Source: an archaeon HR01 (GTDB lineage: Archaea > Thermoproteota > Nitrososphaeria_A > Caldarchaeales > Caldarchaeaceae). Taken from it: DNA of 46,191 bases. Every line of letters begins with the position of its first letter. The first letter of the stretch is position 1. Both the position numbers and the translations under genes were made by a program. The DNA is taken from positions 70,540-116,730 of the forward strand of contig BEHD01000004.1 in the NCBI GenBank assembly GCA_002898355.1. The letters are read 5' to 3'. The notes below the pieces were generated by a model. That model saw nothing but the letters and a program-made list of their open reading frames with translations, did not search any database and had not been told where the DNA came from. Positions 15,283 to 23,298 of the stretch are shown here, piece after piece.

Positions 15283-16985
15283 ATATGGCTGAAAAGTTTG
15301 ACGTAATAGTTGTTGGAGCCGGCCCTGCGGGCTCAGCCGCCGCCATAACCCTTGCCAGAGAAGGCGTTGATGTGATAGTCTTGGAGAAGAGCCAGCTGCC
15401 GGGCCATAGAAACGTCACAGGCGGGGTGTTGTACGGCGGGTTTATCAAGGGGTTGGGGATGATAGACCTTGTCCCCGAATTCGAGTCTGAGGCGCCGCTG
15501 GAGAGGAAGGCTGTCTCCCACGAGCTCTACTATCTTGGAGACCACATTAGAGAGGATGGCTCATACAGCTATCGGGTTCTAAGGCTGGATAAGAACTCCC
15601 TACCCACAAAGCTGGGCCTCACAAAGCTGGACGCCACCACAGGACACGACTACACCGTTCTAAGGGCGAGATTCGACAGGTGGCTGGCTTTCAAGGCCGC
15701 AGATGAGGGGGCCATGCTCTCACTATCAACAACGGTGGAGGACCTTATCTGGAGAGACGGCAAGGTCGCAGGCGTCATAACCCAGAACGACGAGCTATAC
15801 GCCGACCTAGTCATCGACTGCGGAGGTGTTACATCCAATCTGCCGGTTAAGGCGGGGATAAGGGGGAAGCTTGAGCCCCACCAGGTCTATCACGGTGTAA
15901 AACATGTGTATAAGCTGAAGAGCGATAGGATAGAGGAGCTCTTCGGGGTGGATGGTGTTGCCAGAGTCTTCTACCTCCTCGGCGGATTCATGAAAGGTGT
16001 GATCGGTGGAGGCTTCATCTACCCCAACAGAGAGAGCCTCTCGGTGGGTCTGGTCCTAGATCTCCAGTCGGCCGCTGAAAGGTTTAAAGAGATACCATAT
16101 GAGATAGGTAAGCCTTTGGACCTTCTGGAGGAGATGGAGAGGCACCCCTTCGTCGCCCAACTTCTCGAAGGAGCGGTGAGGGTTGAATACTCTGCCCATA
16201 ACATTCCGAGGGGATACAAATGCCTACCCGAGAGACCTTACGCTCCAGGCTTCCTGATGGCCGGTGACTCGCTGGGTGTCTTCACCAAGATAGGTGCGCT
16301 CATCGACGGTATGAGGCCGGCCATAGCGTCGGGGATTCTTGCGGCGAGGATGTATCTGCAGGCTAGGAAGGCGGGCGACTTCTCAGCTGGCAAGCTCTCC
16401 CAGTACCGGACCCTGCTGCAGCCCCTCTACGATGCGGTGGCTAGTTCGAAGAGGAATAGCATGCTGTTGGAGAGCAGGCTCGTCTACCATAGGATACCGC
16501 CTCTAGCCTTAAAGCTGGGACTGGGCCGCCTGCAGAGATATGATGGCCCTCTACCCCCGAGGGATGAGCGGGACGCAGTCCAGAGAATCCAGGAGAGGAC
16601 AGGTATCCTGGACTACCACGAGGATAAGAAGCGCTCCCATATAGAGGTCAACTTTGAGAAGGCATCCAACAACCCCTACAAACCCTGGATACCCCTATGC
16701 CCTGTGAACTGCTACACCCTAGCCACGGACAAGGGTGTCTTCGCATCCTTCAGAGACCTCTACAGGTATAACCTGGAGATTCTTAGGAGGACTTTCAACG
16801 GTACGGAGGATGCTTTGACCTCTGAAGCTCTGAAGATGACTTGGGATGATATCCGGAGGGGTAGTCTAAAGTTTGACCATGTGGCGTGTGTCGCATGCGG
16901 GACCTGTGGTGTGCTGGGCCCGGGGGATGTTATAAGCTTCGGCCATGAGCGGGATGGCCATGGTGTCAGGTTTAGGTATGGATGA
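15279..16985 (+). CDS. fixC: FixC-FixX fusion, ETF:quinone oxidoreductase-like
   Basis: A 568-residue fusion. Residues 1-430 form a FixC-type flavoprotein: FAD motif VVGAGPAGSAAAI near 10-22, GGVLYGGFIKG near 47-57, and AGDSLGVFTKIGALIDGMRPAIASG near 325-350. Residues about 455-568 form a FixX-type ferredoxin: C474 in LCPVNCY, then C537, C540 and C543 in CVACGTCG, giving the four ligands of one iron-sulfur cluster. In most genomes FixC and FixX are separate. Established knowledge: the EtfABCX complex of Pyrobaculum bifurcates electrons from NADH to ferredoxin and menaquinone; whether this one bifurcates or only feeds quinone cannot be read directly. Confidence 0.88.
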   Translation: MNMAEKFDVIVVGAGPAGSAAAITLAREGVDVIVLEKSQLPGHRNVTGGVLYGGFIKGLGMIDLVPEFESEAPLERKAVSHELYYLGDHIREDGSYSYRVLRLDKNSLPTKLGLTKLDATTGHDYTVLRARFDRWLAFKAADEGAMLSLSTTVEDLIWRDGKVAGVITQNDELYADLVIDCGGVTSNLPVKAGIRGKLEPHQVYHGVKHVYKLKSDRIEELFGVDGVARVFYLLGGFMKGVIGGGFIYPNRESLSVGLVLDLQSAAERFKEIPYEIGKPLDLLEEMERHPFVAQLLEGAVRVEYSAHNIPRGYKCLPERPYAPGFLMAGDSLGVFTKIGALIDGMRPAIASGILAARMYLQARKAGDFSAGKLSQYRTLLQPLYDAVASSKRNSMLLESRLVYHRIPPLALKLGLGRLQRYDGPLPPRDERDAVQRIQERTGILDYHEDKKRSHIEVNFEKASNNPYKPWIPLCPVNCYTLATDKGVFASFRDLYRYNLEILRRTFNGTEDALTSEALKMTWDDIRRGSLKFDHVACVACGTCGVLGPGDVISFGHERDGHGVRFRYG

Positions 16986-17036
16986 TGTGTTTGTAATATG
17001 GAGAGGTTTATATTGAGCTAATATCTGACAAATATC
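16986..17036 (+). promoter_or_regulatory. Promoter of the rhodanese gene
   Basis: A TATA-like box (GTTTATATT) is centred near 17010, 27 nt before the ATG at 17037, the spacing expected when transcription begins at or within a base or two of the start codon. No Shine-Dalgarno sequence is present, in agreement with a leaderless transcript. Confidence 0.6.
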
Positions 17037-17888
17037 ATGACCTATGCAAATCCCAACGTATTGGTAGAGGTTGACTGGCTGAAGAACAACCTCAAAACAC
17101 CCGGAATAAGGATAGTGGAGGTGGACTACGACCCAAAGCTCGCATATGAGCAGGGCCACATACCTGGAGCCGTCCTGATAGACTGGCGGAAGGATATGAA
17201 TAACCCGCAGGAACGGGACATCATAGACGCCGAGGGCTTCCAGAAACTGATGTCCAGGCTGGGCATATCAAACGATTCACGTGTAATACTGTACGGAGAC
17301 TACAACAACTGGTTCGCCACATTCGCCTTCTGGGTCTTTACCCTATACAACCACCAAAACGTCCAGATATTGAACGGAGGTAGGAAGAAATGGATAGATT
17401 CAGGCGGGGAGCTGACGACAGAGGTGCCGAAGGTTCAGCCAACAACATACGTTGTACAGAAGATAAATCTAGAGCAGAGGGTTTTCCTCCAGGACCTTCT
17501 CAAGCTGAAGGCGGCTAATCCCTCGCTGGCGTTGGTGGATGTCCGCTCACCCGCCGAGTTTAAAGGCGAGATTACGGCGCCACCCGAGTATCCGGATGAG
17601 CACGCCCAGAGGGGCGGGCATATACCTGGAGCAGTCAACATACCTTGGGGTCAGGCGGTCAGAGAGGATGGGACCTTCAAATCCGCAGAGGAGCTGAGGC
17701 AGCTCTACCAGTCCAAAAACGTAACACCGGATAAAACAGTTGTGACATACTGTAGAATTGGTGAGAGAGCAAGCCACACATGGTTTGTTCTCAAACACCT
17801 CCTCGGCTATCCAGATGTAAGGGTTTACGACGGCAGCTGGACAGAGTGGGGCAACCTAGTAAGATTCCCAATAGTCAAGGAGAAATAG
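17037..17888 (+). CDS. Thiosulfate sulfurtransferase, two-domain rhodanese
   Basis: A 283-residue tandem rhodanese. The N-terminal inactive domain (residues 8-125) carries YEQGHIPGAVLIDW and the C-terminal active domain (140-280) carries LVDVRSPAEFKGE, GGHIPGAVNIPW and the active-site loop YCRIGERASHTW with the persulfide-bearing cysteine near 240. The loop sequence CRIGERA fits thiosulfate rather than mercaptopyruvate sulfurtransferases. It makes a protein persulfide that can be passed to sulfur carriers; the next gene 21 nt downstream encodes a TusA-like module, so the pair probably works in sulfur relay. Confidence 0.93.
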   Translation: MTYANPNVLVEVDWLKNNLKTPGIRIVEVDYDPKLAYEQGHIPGAVLIDWRKDMNNPQERDIIDAEGFQKLMSRLGISNDSRVILYGDYNNWFATFAFWVFTLYNHQNVQILNGGRKKWIDSGGELTTEVPKVQPTTYVVQKINLEQRVFLQDLLKLKAANPSLALVDVRSPAEFKGEITAPPEYPDEHAQRGGHIPGAVNIPWGQAVREDGTFKSAEELRQLYQSKNVTPDKTVVTYCRIGERASHTWFVLKHLLGYPDVRVYDGSWTEWGNLVRFPIVKEK

Positions 17889-17909
17889 CCCCATCCCACA
17901 ATTTTTCCC

Positions 17910-18569
17910 ATGCAATACGACTGCCAGCTACCCGGGGACAGACTCTACCACGTAGGCCGTGATATCTGGTTCCAGCCAGCGGGCGGAAGGTTCTACAGGG
18001 TAGGCGTCACACAGCCCCTATGCCTTATGGCCGGATACTTCACCACCGTCAGACCCAGGCCAGTGAACACATTCATCAGACGTGACACGCCGATAGCTCT
18101 GATAGTATCCAGGAAGTATGAGGGGGCTTTAATCACGCCAGCAGATGTGAAGATAGTAGGCATCAACGAGTCTGTGCTGGAGAACCCGAGGATAGTCTGT
18201 ATCGACCCCTATGGCTCCGGCTGGCTGGCCGAGGTGGAGATACAGGAAGACCCGGGGGCGGCTGGGCTTGTCGAATCGAGCAGGGCTGAAACGCTTTACC
18301 GTGAAAAGAACCAGCGCAACGGTATCGTATGCCTGAAGGTAGTCCCCGACTACAGCCGGAAGATATTCGGAGAATCATGTAACATGATACTGACCGAGAT
18401 AGGAGATTTCATGGAGAAGTATGTTGGGAGGGGTGAGACCCTCCACGTGATTACTAAGGACCCTGTCACAGAGCCCGACCTCCTCAACATGGCGACAACC
18501 CACGGATATCAGATAGTGGATTTGGGCAGGGCCGGAGACCTTATCCACGTAATCTTTAGGAAAAGCTAG
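17910..18569 (+). CDS. GcvH/LbpA-like lipoyl carrier fused to a TusA-like domain
   Basis: A 219-residue two-domain protein. Residues 12-112 resemble the glycine cleavage H protein fold: RFYRVGVTQPL, then ALIVSRKYEGALITPAD with K69 at the place of the lipoylated lysine, and ENPRIVCIDPYGSGWLAEVEI. Residues 138-219 resemble TusA/SirA: C157 at the sulfur-carrying position (CNMI instead of CPEP), RGETLHVITKDPVTEPDLLNMA, then HGYQIVDL and the final strand. Both are known partners in sulfur metabolism: LbpA-type lipoyl proteins in the sulfur-oxidising sHdr system and TusA as a sulfur carrier. The fusion and the rhodanese upstream suggest a lipoate-linked persulfide relay. The proline loss next to C157 is unusual. 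I do not know of this fusion being characterised. Confidence 0.65.
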   Translation: MQYDCQLPGDRLYHVGRDIWFQPAGGRFYRVGVTQPLCLMAGYFTTVRPRPVNTFIRRDTPIALIVSRKYEGALITPADVKIVGINESVLENPRIVCIDPYGSGWLAEVEIQEDPGAAGLVESSRAETLYREKNQRNGIVCLKVVPDYSRKIFGESCNMILTEIGDFMEKYVGRGETLHVITKDPVTEPDLLNMATTHGYQIVDLGRAGDLIHVIFRKS

Positions 18570-19108
18570 GCCTTCCACCATTCAAAAAGTGCGTAAACAA
18601 TTTTTTCCGAGTTCTGCGGGACAGCTATTGTGAAATGTTTCCTTACCGAGGTGGCAAGCCTCCCCGACCTCACTATCTCCAATGCGGAGATCTTGGAGGA
18701 TGAGTCCTTGACCTGGATGATGAAGGGTGCGTGGTCTATGCCTGGGCCATGCTTGTAGACTGCGAAGTCGCTTCCGAACTTCAGTCCGGGGGTTACAATA
18801 AAGCCCCTACGCCTCAAATCCCTGTAGACCTGATATTTGTTGGCGAAGCCCTCCTCACCAGAGCTCCCGACCTCGTAGAGTTCTTCAAAGCTCACCTCTA
18901 CACCGGCTCTAACCACCTTAAGGGCTCGCTGCTCCATAAGGTATAGAGCCTCGATAATGCTCAGAACCAACGGAGAGTCGAAGTTGGCGTCCCTAGGCTT
19001 CGGGATTCCTAGAGGCTTACCGTAGAACCCATCCCGGAAAAGCCTCCTAGCAGCCTCTACATCCCAGACGACAACGCTGTCTCTTAACAGCTCACCCACC
19101 GGAGTCAT
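18566..19108 (-). CDS. endA: tRNA-splicing endonuclease
   Basis: A 180-residue EndA subunit. The C-terminal catalytic domain has RRRGFIVTPGLKFGSDFAVY with the catalytic tyrosine Y118, the histidine H126 in DHAPFIIQV and the lysine K157 in SVRKHF, the Tyr-His-Lys triad of the family. It cuts bulge-helix-bulge introns from tRNA precursors. The length fits the short archaeal type that forms homotetramers or pairs with a structural subunit. The 3' end overlaps the convergent lipoyl/TusA gene by 4 nt; the DUF47 gene lies 9 nt upstream in the same direction. Confidence 0.9.
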   Translation of the reverse strand: MTPVGELLRDSVVVWDVEAARRLFRDGFYGKPLGIPKPRDANFDSPLVLSIIEALYLMEQRALKVVRAGVEVSFEELYEVGSSGEEGFANKYQVYRDLRRRGFIVTPGLKFGSDFAVYKHGPGIDHAPFIIQVKDSSSKISALEIVRSGRLATSVRKHFTIAVPQNSEKIVYALFEWWKA

Positions 19109-19117
19109 GTCGGCCGT

Positions 19118-19783
19118 CTACAATATCACAAAGGAGAGAACCCTGAGAGTCTCAACGGTCTCCTCAGCCTTGTCGGCTATATCCTCCAGCATCGCCACAA
19201 TCTCCCTCGAGAGAAGCATCTGAGGTATCCTCATCTCGCTCTGAAGTATCTGGAAGTCGATATTCCTGTAGAGCTCATCCACATATCTCTCGGCATCCTC
19301 GGTCTCCTTAACCTTCTGGGTAAATGTTTCACTGTTTAATGTCACGGCCAGTATCGCCTCCCTGAGACGGTTCACAGTGGCTAAAACCCTGTCACCCAGC
19401 TCTACCATAGCGCTTAGAATCTCCTTGTTTATCTTCAGTTTCGCCCTGGCAAGTCCCAGGATTCGAAAGGCGACACCCTCGGCGATATCCGCTATCCTAT
19501 CAACACTGTTGATGAGGCGTAGGAAATCCTCCCTATTGGTTAGAATTGCTCCTATGTTGGAGACCTCCACCTCAACCATTCTCTTAGACTCGCGGGCCGC
19601 CTCATCAGACTTCAAGACAGAGCTGTAGAGCTCTTCGAACTTCTTCACATCATTTTCTTTCGATAACTGTTCAAGCATCTGGAGGGTTTTACGTAGGACC
19701 TCCAACACATTCCTAATCTGGTCTTGGGCTAGATTTAGAAGCCTTGTCCTATACTCCTCCTCTCTATCTCTGGCAGGAAACAT
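19118..19783 (-). CDS. DUF47/PhoU-like helical protein
   Basis: A 221-residue all-helical protein with the repeated PhoU-like pattern: LRKTLQMLEQLSKEND, a SDEAARESKRMVEVEVSNIG stretch supplying acidic metal ligands, a central SVDRIADIAEGVAFRILGLA, and TEDAERYVDELYRNIDFQI near the end followed by EDIADKAEETVETLRVL. DUF47 proteins are phosphate-transport accessory factors, usually beside a PitA-type transporter. No transporter is seen here; GlyRS is upstream and EndA downstream. An AT-rich stretch (GTGTATATG) near 19797-19806 lies just before the start. Confidence 0.75.
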   Translation of the reverse strand: MFPARDREEEYRTRLLNLAQDQIRNVLEVLRKTLQMLEQLSKENDVKKFEELYSSVLKSDEAARESKRMVEVEVSNIGAILTNREDFLRLINSVDRIADIAEGVAFRILGLARAKLKINKEILSAMVELGDRVLATVNRLREAILAVTLNSETFTQKVKETEDAERYVDELYRNIDFQILQSEMRIPQMLLSREIVAMLEDIADKAEETVETLRVLSFVIL

Positions 19784-19839
19784 GAGGCATCAATACCCTA
19801 CATATACACTATCATGTTAAACTATAAACGTTTTCACCC

Positions 19840-21297
19840 TCAGATTCTCATAGCCTTGGAGATGTACTCGGCCAGCCGGGTTATGGGGAGCCTTTCCTGA
19901 CCCATCGTGTCACGGTCCCTCACCGTCACCGTGTCATCTTTCAGGGTCTCAAAGTCAATCGTTATGCAGTAGGGCGTCCCTATCTCATCCTGTCTCCTAT
20001 ATCTCCGTCCTATGGAGCCGCTGGTGTCAAAGAAGACGTCGAAGTCCAGTCTAAGCATGTCGTAAACCTGCCTCGCCTTCGAAACCAGCTCGTCCCTGTC
20101 CAGTAATGGGAGGATGGCCGCTGTGTAGGGGGATAGAGACGGGTGCATCTTAAGTATCCGTCTCCCACCCTTCTCCGCATATCCGATGTCGAGGAGTGCT
20201 AGTATGCTCCTGTCTACTCCCATGGAGAGTTCGAAGATGTGGGGGAGCACCTTGACGCCGTCCTCCGTGACCGTTAGGTCTGCCCCGCTAACCCGTCCAT
20301 GCCCAGACAGGTCGTAGTCGCCTCTGTTGTTGCATGCCACCAGCTCAACCCATCCTGCGCTGGTTAAAACCTCAAGGTCCCAACCCTCCCTAGCGTAGAA
20401 AGCCTTCTCGGCCTCACCAAGCCTCCTGAGCCTCAACCTCTCAGGCGGGATGCCGAGCTTCAGATAGAATGACTGGATAAGACCTAGGTAGTATCCCACC
20501 AGCCTGCTGGACACTATCCCCCTACCCACCGCATCGCCGCACGTCATTCTCACATCCTCCCCATCTATGGATATCTGAAGGTGGTAATCCCTAAAGACAT
20601 CGAATTTTTCGAAATCATCAGCCTTGGAGGGGTTGAAAAAGACCTCCACCTCAGCCTGGGTAAACTCCCTCATACGCAGCAGGGACTGCCTCGGCGATAT
20701 CTCATTCCTGAAACTCTTGCCCAGCTGGGCGAAGGCTATCGGAAGCTTCCTCCTCGATATCTTGTAAAGCCTGGGAAAGTCTATGAAGATATTTTGGCAG
20801 GTCTCGGGCCTCAGATATGCCTCCTCACCAGCTCCACCAACCCGCAGCCCAAACATCATGTTGAAAAGCGAGACCGGCGATAGTTCTCCACCACATGAAG
20901 GACATCTAAAATTGTTAACTCTTATTATCGCATCTATCTCCTCCGGGGGCGTTCTCTCAGGAACCTTAACCCCGAGATGCTCCTCGAGAAGACGGTCTAT
21001 CCTGTAGATTGTATTGCATCGTGTGCATGATGAGATTGGGTCTGCAAAGGTCTCGAGGTGGCCGGAGGCTACGAATACATCCCGTGGAAGGATTTGGGAC
21101 CCATCTATGAGGAGCATCTCGTCACGTCTAACTATCTCTCTGAGCCAGGCCTCGACAAATTTTCTCTTTAGCTGGGTTCCCAGCGGCCCGTACTCCCAGA
21201 AACCGGCTGGAGCCCTCGGATATATCTCGGCTGTTGGGAAGAAGTAGCCACGTTCAAGGGCTAGCCTAACCACATCCTCTATAGCCATATGAACCAC
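19840..21297 (-). CDS. glyS: Glycyl-tRNA synthetase
   Basis: A 485-residue class II synthetase of the archaeal/eukaryotic dimeric type. Motif 1 region PAGFWEYGPLGTQLKRKF is near residues 30-47; zinc-type cysteines CTRC and CPSC lie near 91-94 and 132-135; motif 2 is seen in FAQLGKSFRNEISPRQSLLRMREFTQAE near 189-216; motif 3 in PHIFELSMGVDRSILALL near 347-364; the anticodon-binding domain covers 390-485. Somewhat shorter than the usual 550-600. Its start abuts the stop of the membrane RING gene upstream (21298), so the two are transcribed together. Confidence 0.95.
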   Translation of the reverse strand: MVHMAIEDVVRLALERGYFFPTAEIYPRAPAGFWEYGPLGTQLKRKFVEAWLREIVRRDEMLLIDGSQILPRDVFVASGHLETFADPISSCTRCNTIYRIDRLLEEHLGVKVPERTPPEEIDAIIRVNNFRCPSCGGELSPVSLFNMMFGLRVGGAGEEAYLRPETCQNIFIDFPRLYKISRRKLPIAFAQLGKSFRNEISPRQSLLRMREFTQAEVEVFFNPSKADDFEKFDVFRDYHLQISIDGEDVRMTCGDAVGRGIVSSRLVGYYLGLIQSFYLKLGIPPERLRLRRLGEAEKAFYAREGWDLEVLTSAGWVELVACNNRGDYDLSGHGRVSGADLTVTEDGVKVLPHIFELSMGVDRSILALLDIGYAEKGGRRILKMHPSLSPYTAAILPLLDRDELVSKARQVYDMLRLDFDVFFDTSGSIGRRYRRQDEIGTPYCITIDFETLKDDTVTVRDRDTMGQERLPITRLAEYISKAMRI

Positions 21298-22005
21298 TTA
21301 CCCGACTCTTCTCTGGCAGTTGGGGCAGGACCTATTCAAATCAACCCACGTATCTAAGCATCCGGAATGGTATATAACACCGCATGAAGAGCATTTAACC
21401 GCACTCTCCACATCCATTTCAAGATAGCATATTGGACATTTCAAACCCTCGTCCACAGAATCCACCGGAACGAACGAGGTTTCTTCAGATACAGCACCCT
21501 CACCCTCAGGGGATGGGAGGGGAGTATAACCGTATGGGTACTGTCTTTCTATCTTGACCCTCGTCGCCGCCGCCACCCCGCTAACACCTAGGATGGCCAC
21601 GGCTGTGAAGATGGATGCGAAAAACCCCAGCTCCAGCCGGCCGCTGACGCTGAGCCTAGGGATTGTAATGGAGACCATGAAGATGGGTGAGGTGAGGGCT
21701 ACGAGTCCTCCTATGATACCCATAACCATCAAAACAGCCCTAACAGTTCTGATATTTTTGCTGGCCGATGAGGCTGCCAGGGCTACTCCAGCGATTACAC
21801 CGCCAGCGACCGAGAGCAGCAGCGTCTCAGTGTTTATGTAGCCTGATATCCTGCTTATGGCTACAGTATCCGTGATAGTCTCATACCAGGGCAGTAGGAG
21901 GCTCAACATATGCAGGCTGGCCACAAGTGATAGGAATGACCCTATCTTGAAGAAGCGGGCCAGCACCTTCTCCTCAGTAATATCCACAGTCATCCCAGCC
22001 AACAC
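21298..22005 (-). CDS. Membrane-anchored RING-finger protein
   Basis: A 235-residue protein with four hydrophobic helices (about 22-41, 62-80, 89-112 and 127-147), a Pro/Ser/Glu-rich linker and a C-terminal RING with ligands C190, C193, C205, C208, H213, C216, C227 and C230. W220 after the sixth ligand and CPNC at the end resemble E2-binding RINGs. The ligand spacing is identical to that of the small RING protein at 23299-23553, and both share the LEM residues after the second cysteine. I infer a membrane ubiquitin-ligase candidate working with the E2 at 24705. The GTG start at 22005 is the longest; an ATG at 21993 lies 27 nt from a TATA-like box and may be the true start. It precedes glyS without a gap. 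Confidence 0.72.
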   Translation of the reverse strand: MLAGMTVDITEEKVLARFFKIGSFLSLVASLHMLSLLLPWYETITDTVAISRISGYINTETLLLSVAGGVIAGVALAASSASKNIRTVRAVLMVMGIIGGLVALTSPIFMVSITIPRLSVSGRLELGFFASIFTAVAILGVSGVAAATRVKIERQYPYGYTPLPSPEGEGAVSEETSFVPVDSVDEGLKCPICYLEMDVESAVKCSSCGVIYHSGCLDTWVDLNRSCPNCQRRVG

Positions 22006-22130
22006 CTAGAGTATCCCTTTTATTAAAAGCCTATCTTTACAGGTTTTCCCCAAACCAGCCAGGCTCCCGTTTTTTGGCCCTTCGAGAAAAATAAATAGAT
22101 AGACTTTATAGTCTCCCCACAACTCCTAAT
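22006..22130. promoter_or_regulatory. Divergent promoter region
   Basis: For the minus strand, CTTTTAATAAAAG near 22014-22027 is centred 27 nt before the ATG at 21993 of the membrane RING gene. For the plus strand, ACTTTATAGTC near 22103-22113 is centred about 24 nt before the ATG at 22131 of the coiled-coil gene. Both distances suggest transcripts with almost no leader. GC-rich DNA lies between. Confidence 0.5.
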
Positions 22131-22964
22131 ATGCTGGATATGGGTATACTCAGTAGGAAAACCGACAGCATTGCAGATGTCCGTAAAGAGGTAGCGGCGC
22201 TTAGGGTTCAGATCTTGAACTCCCTTGAGGAGAGGATAACCCTTGTGGAGGAGGCTTTAGCGGGGCTTAAGGAGGATATTAGAGCCCTCACCTCGGACCC
22301 TTTAAGACTCTCGGGAAGCTTCCAGACAATTCTTGCGAGGGCTGAATCGCTCGTCCAAACACTGGGTGAGATACAGAATTTCAAGGAGGAAGTCTTCACC
22401 CTCAGGGATGGGTTGAAGGAGGCTGTAGAGCTGCTGACTAGAAAAATCGACGAGATAAGCAACGAGTCCAACAAGATTGTGGAGGAGAGGGAGAGCCTCT
22501 CCCGTCTGAGGGCTGAGGTGGACAGTTGGAGGCTGGAGCTGGAGCAGAAGGAGCGCCAGATTATAGAGGCTCAGGAGATGCTAAAGAACCTGGAGCTGAG
22601 ACGGGAAAAACTGGAGGAAGAGATTAGGGTCATGTCGGAGAGATATTCTGCCATGTTTAGCGAGGCGACGAAGAGGCTTGAGGAATACATCAGGGAGCTG
22701 GAGAAGAAGTCTAGGCTTAGGGAGGTGCTTGTTCAGAGGCTTATCAAGAAGGAGCAGGAGCTGACCTCGAGGCTCGAGTCCCTTGAGTCGAAGAAGGCGG
22801 AGGTGGAGAGATTACTGGCGGATGCGGAAAAGCTCAAGGAGGAGGTGCGCAGGCTGGAGTCCCGTAGAGACAGCCTCAGAAATGAGATCTCCCAGATGGA
22901 GAAGCGTAGGGCTGAGCTTACAGAGCTACTCAGCGAGGCTAGAAAGGCATTCCTAACATCATAG
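22131..22964 (+). CDS. Long coiled-coil protein of unknown function
   Basis: A 277-residue protein, nearly all predicted coiled coil: heptad-like runs extend from about residue 85 to the end, rich in Glu, Arg, Lys and Leu (for example ERESLSRLRAEVDSW and LRREKLEEEIRVMSERY). The first 80 residues are helical with fewer charges. There is no signal peptide, membrane helix, PRC barrel or ATPase motif, so it is not CdvA or an SMC protein on this evidence. It converges with the ubiquitin operon: its 3' end overlaps the coiled-coil gene at 22959 by 6 nt. A structural or scaffolding role is a guess. Confidence 0.7.
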   Translation: MLDMGILSRKTDSIADVRKEVAALRVQILNSLEERITLVEEALAGLKEDIRALTSDPLRLSGSFQTILARAESLVQTLGEIQNFKEEVFTLRDGLKEAVELLTRKIDEISNESNKIVEERESLSRLRAEVDSWRLELEQKERQIIEAQEMLKNLELRREKLEEEIRVMSERYSAMFSEATKRLEEYIRELEKKSRLREVLVQRLIKKEQELTSRLESLESKKAEVERLLADAEKLKEEVRRLESRRDSLRNEISQMEKRRAELTELLSEARKAFLTS

Positions 22965-23297
22965 CCTAGCCCTTATCTCCCCGATATCCTTCTTCACAGC
23001 GGCCACGGTAGCCGAGAGCTGCTGCACGGCATCGATTAATATAGACACCTTCTCATCCAGCTCCTCAACAACACTGCTGAGTGTCTCAAATTTAGCGGAT
23101 AGGTCCTGGATTATGCTGCTATCCACAGGCTGCTGAGCCAACTCTTGGAACTTCTTCTTCAGCGACTCGTTATCCTGTTGGATCATATCTATGAGCTTTA
23201 TCACCTGTTGGAGACTCTCCAAAGTGACCACCTGCCCCTTAGGAGTGTCTATGACACTTAAGTTCAGCTCGAATACTTCTTCATTCTCCTCTGACAC
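22959..23297 (-). CDS. Small coiled-coil protein at the end of the ubiquitin operon
   Basis: A 112-residue protein starting with GTG one base after the stop of the small RING gene, so it is almost certainly the last gene of the Ub-E2-E1-RING unit. Residues 1-25 include a short beta-prone segment (VFELNLSVIDTPKGQVVTL), then helices with heptads from 26-56 and 65-112 (FETLSSVVEELDEKVSILIDAVQQLSATV). It is acidic. I do not recognise the family. It could be a RING cofactor, an oligomerisation partner or a substrate adaptor. Confidence 0.7.
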   Translation of the reverse strand: MSEENEEVFELNLSVIDTPKGQVVTLESLQQVIKLIDMIQQDNESLKKKFQELAQQPVDSSIIQDLSAKFETLSSVVEELDEKVSILIDAVQQLSATVAAVKKDIGEIRARL

Positions 23298-23298
23298 G

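Noticed and set aside
22131-22964. Coiled-coil protein as CdvA
   Set aside because: No PRC-barrel domain at the N-terminus and no linkage to cdvB or cdvC.
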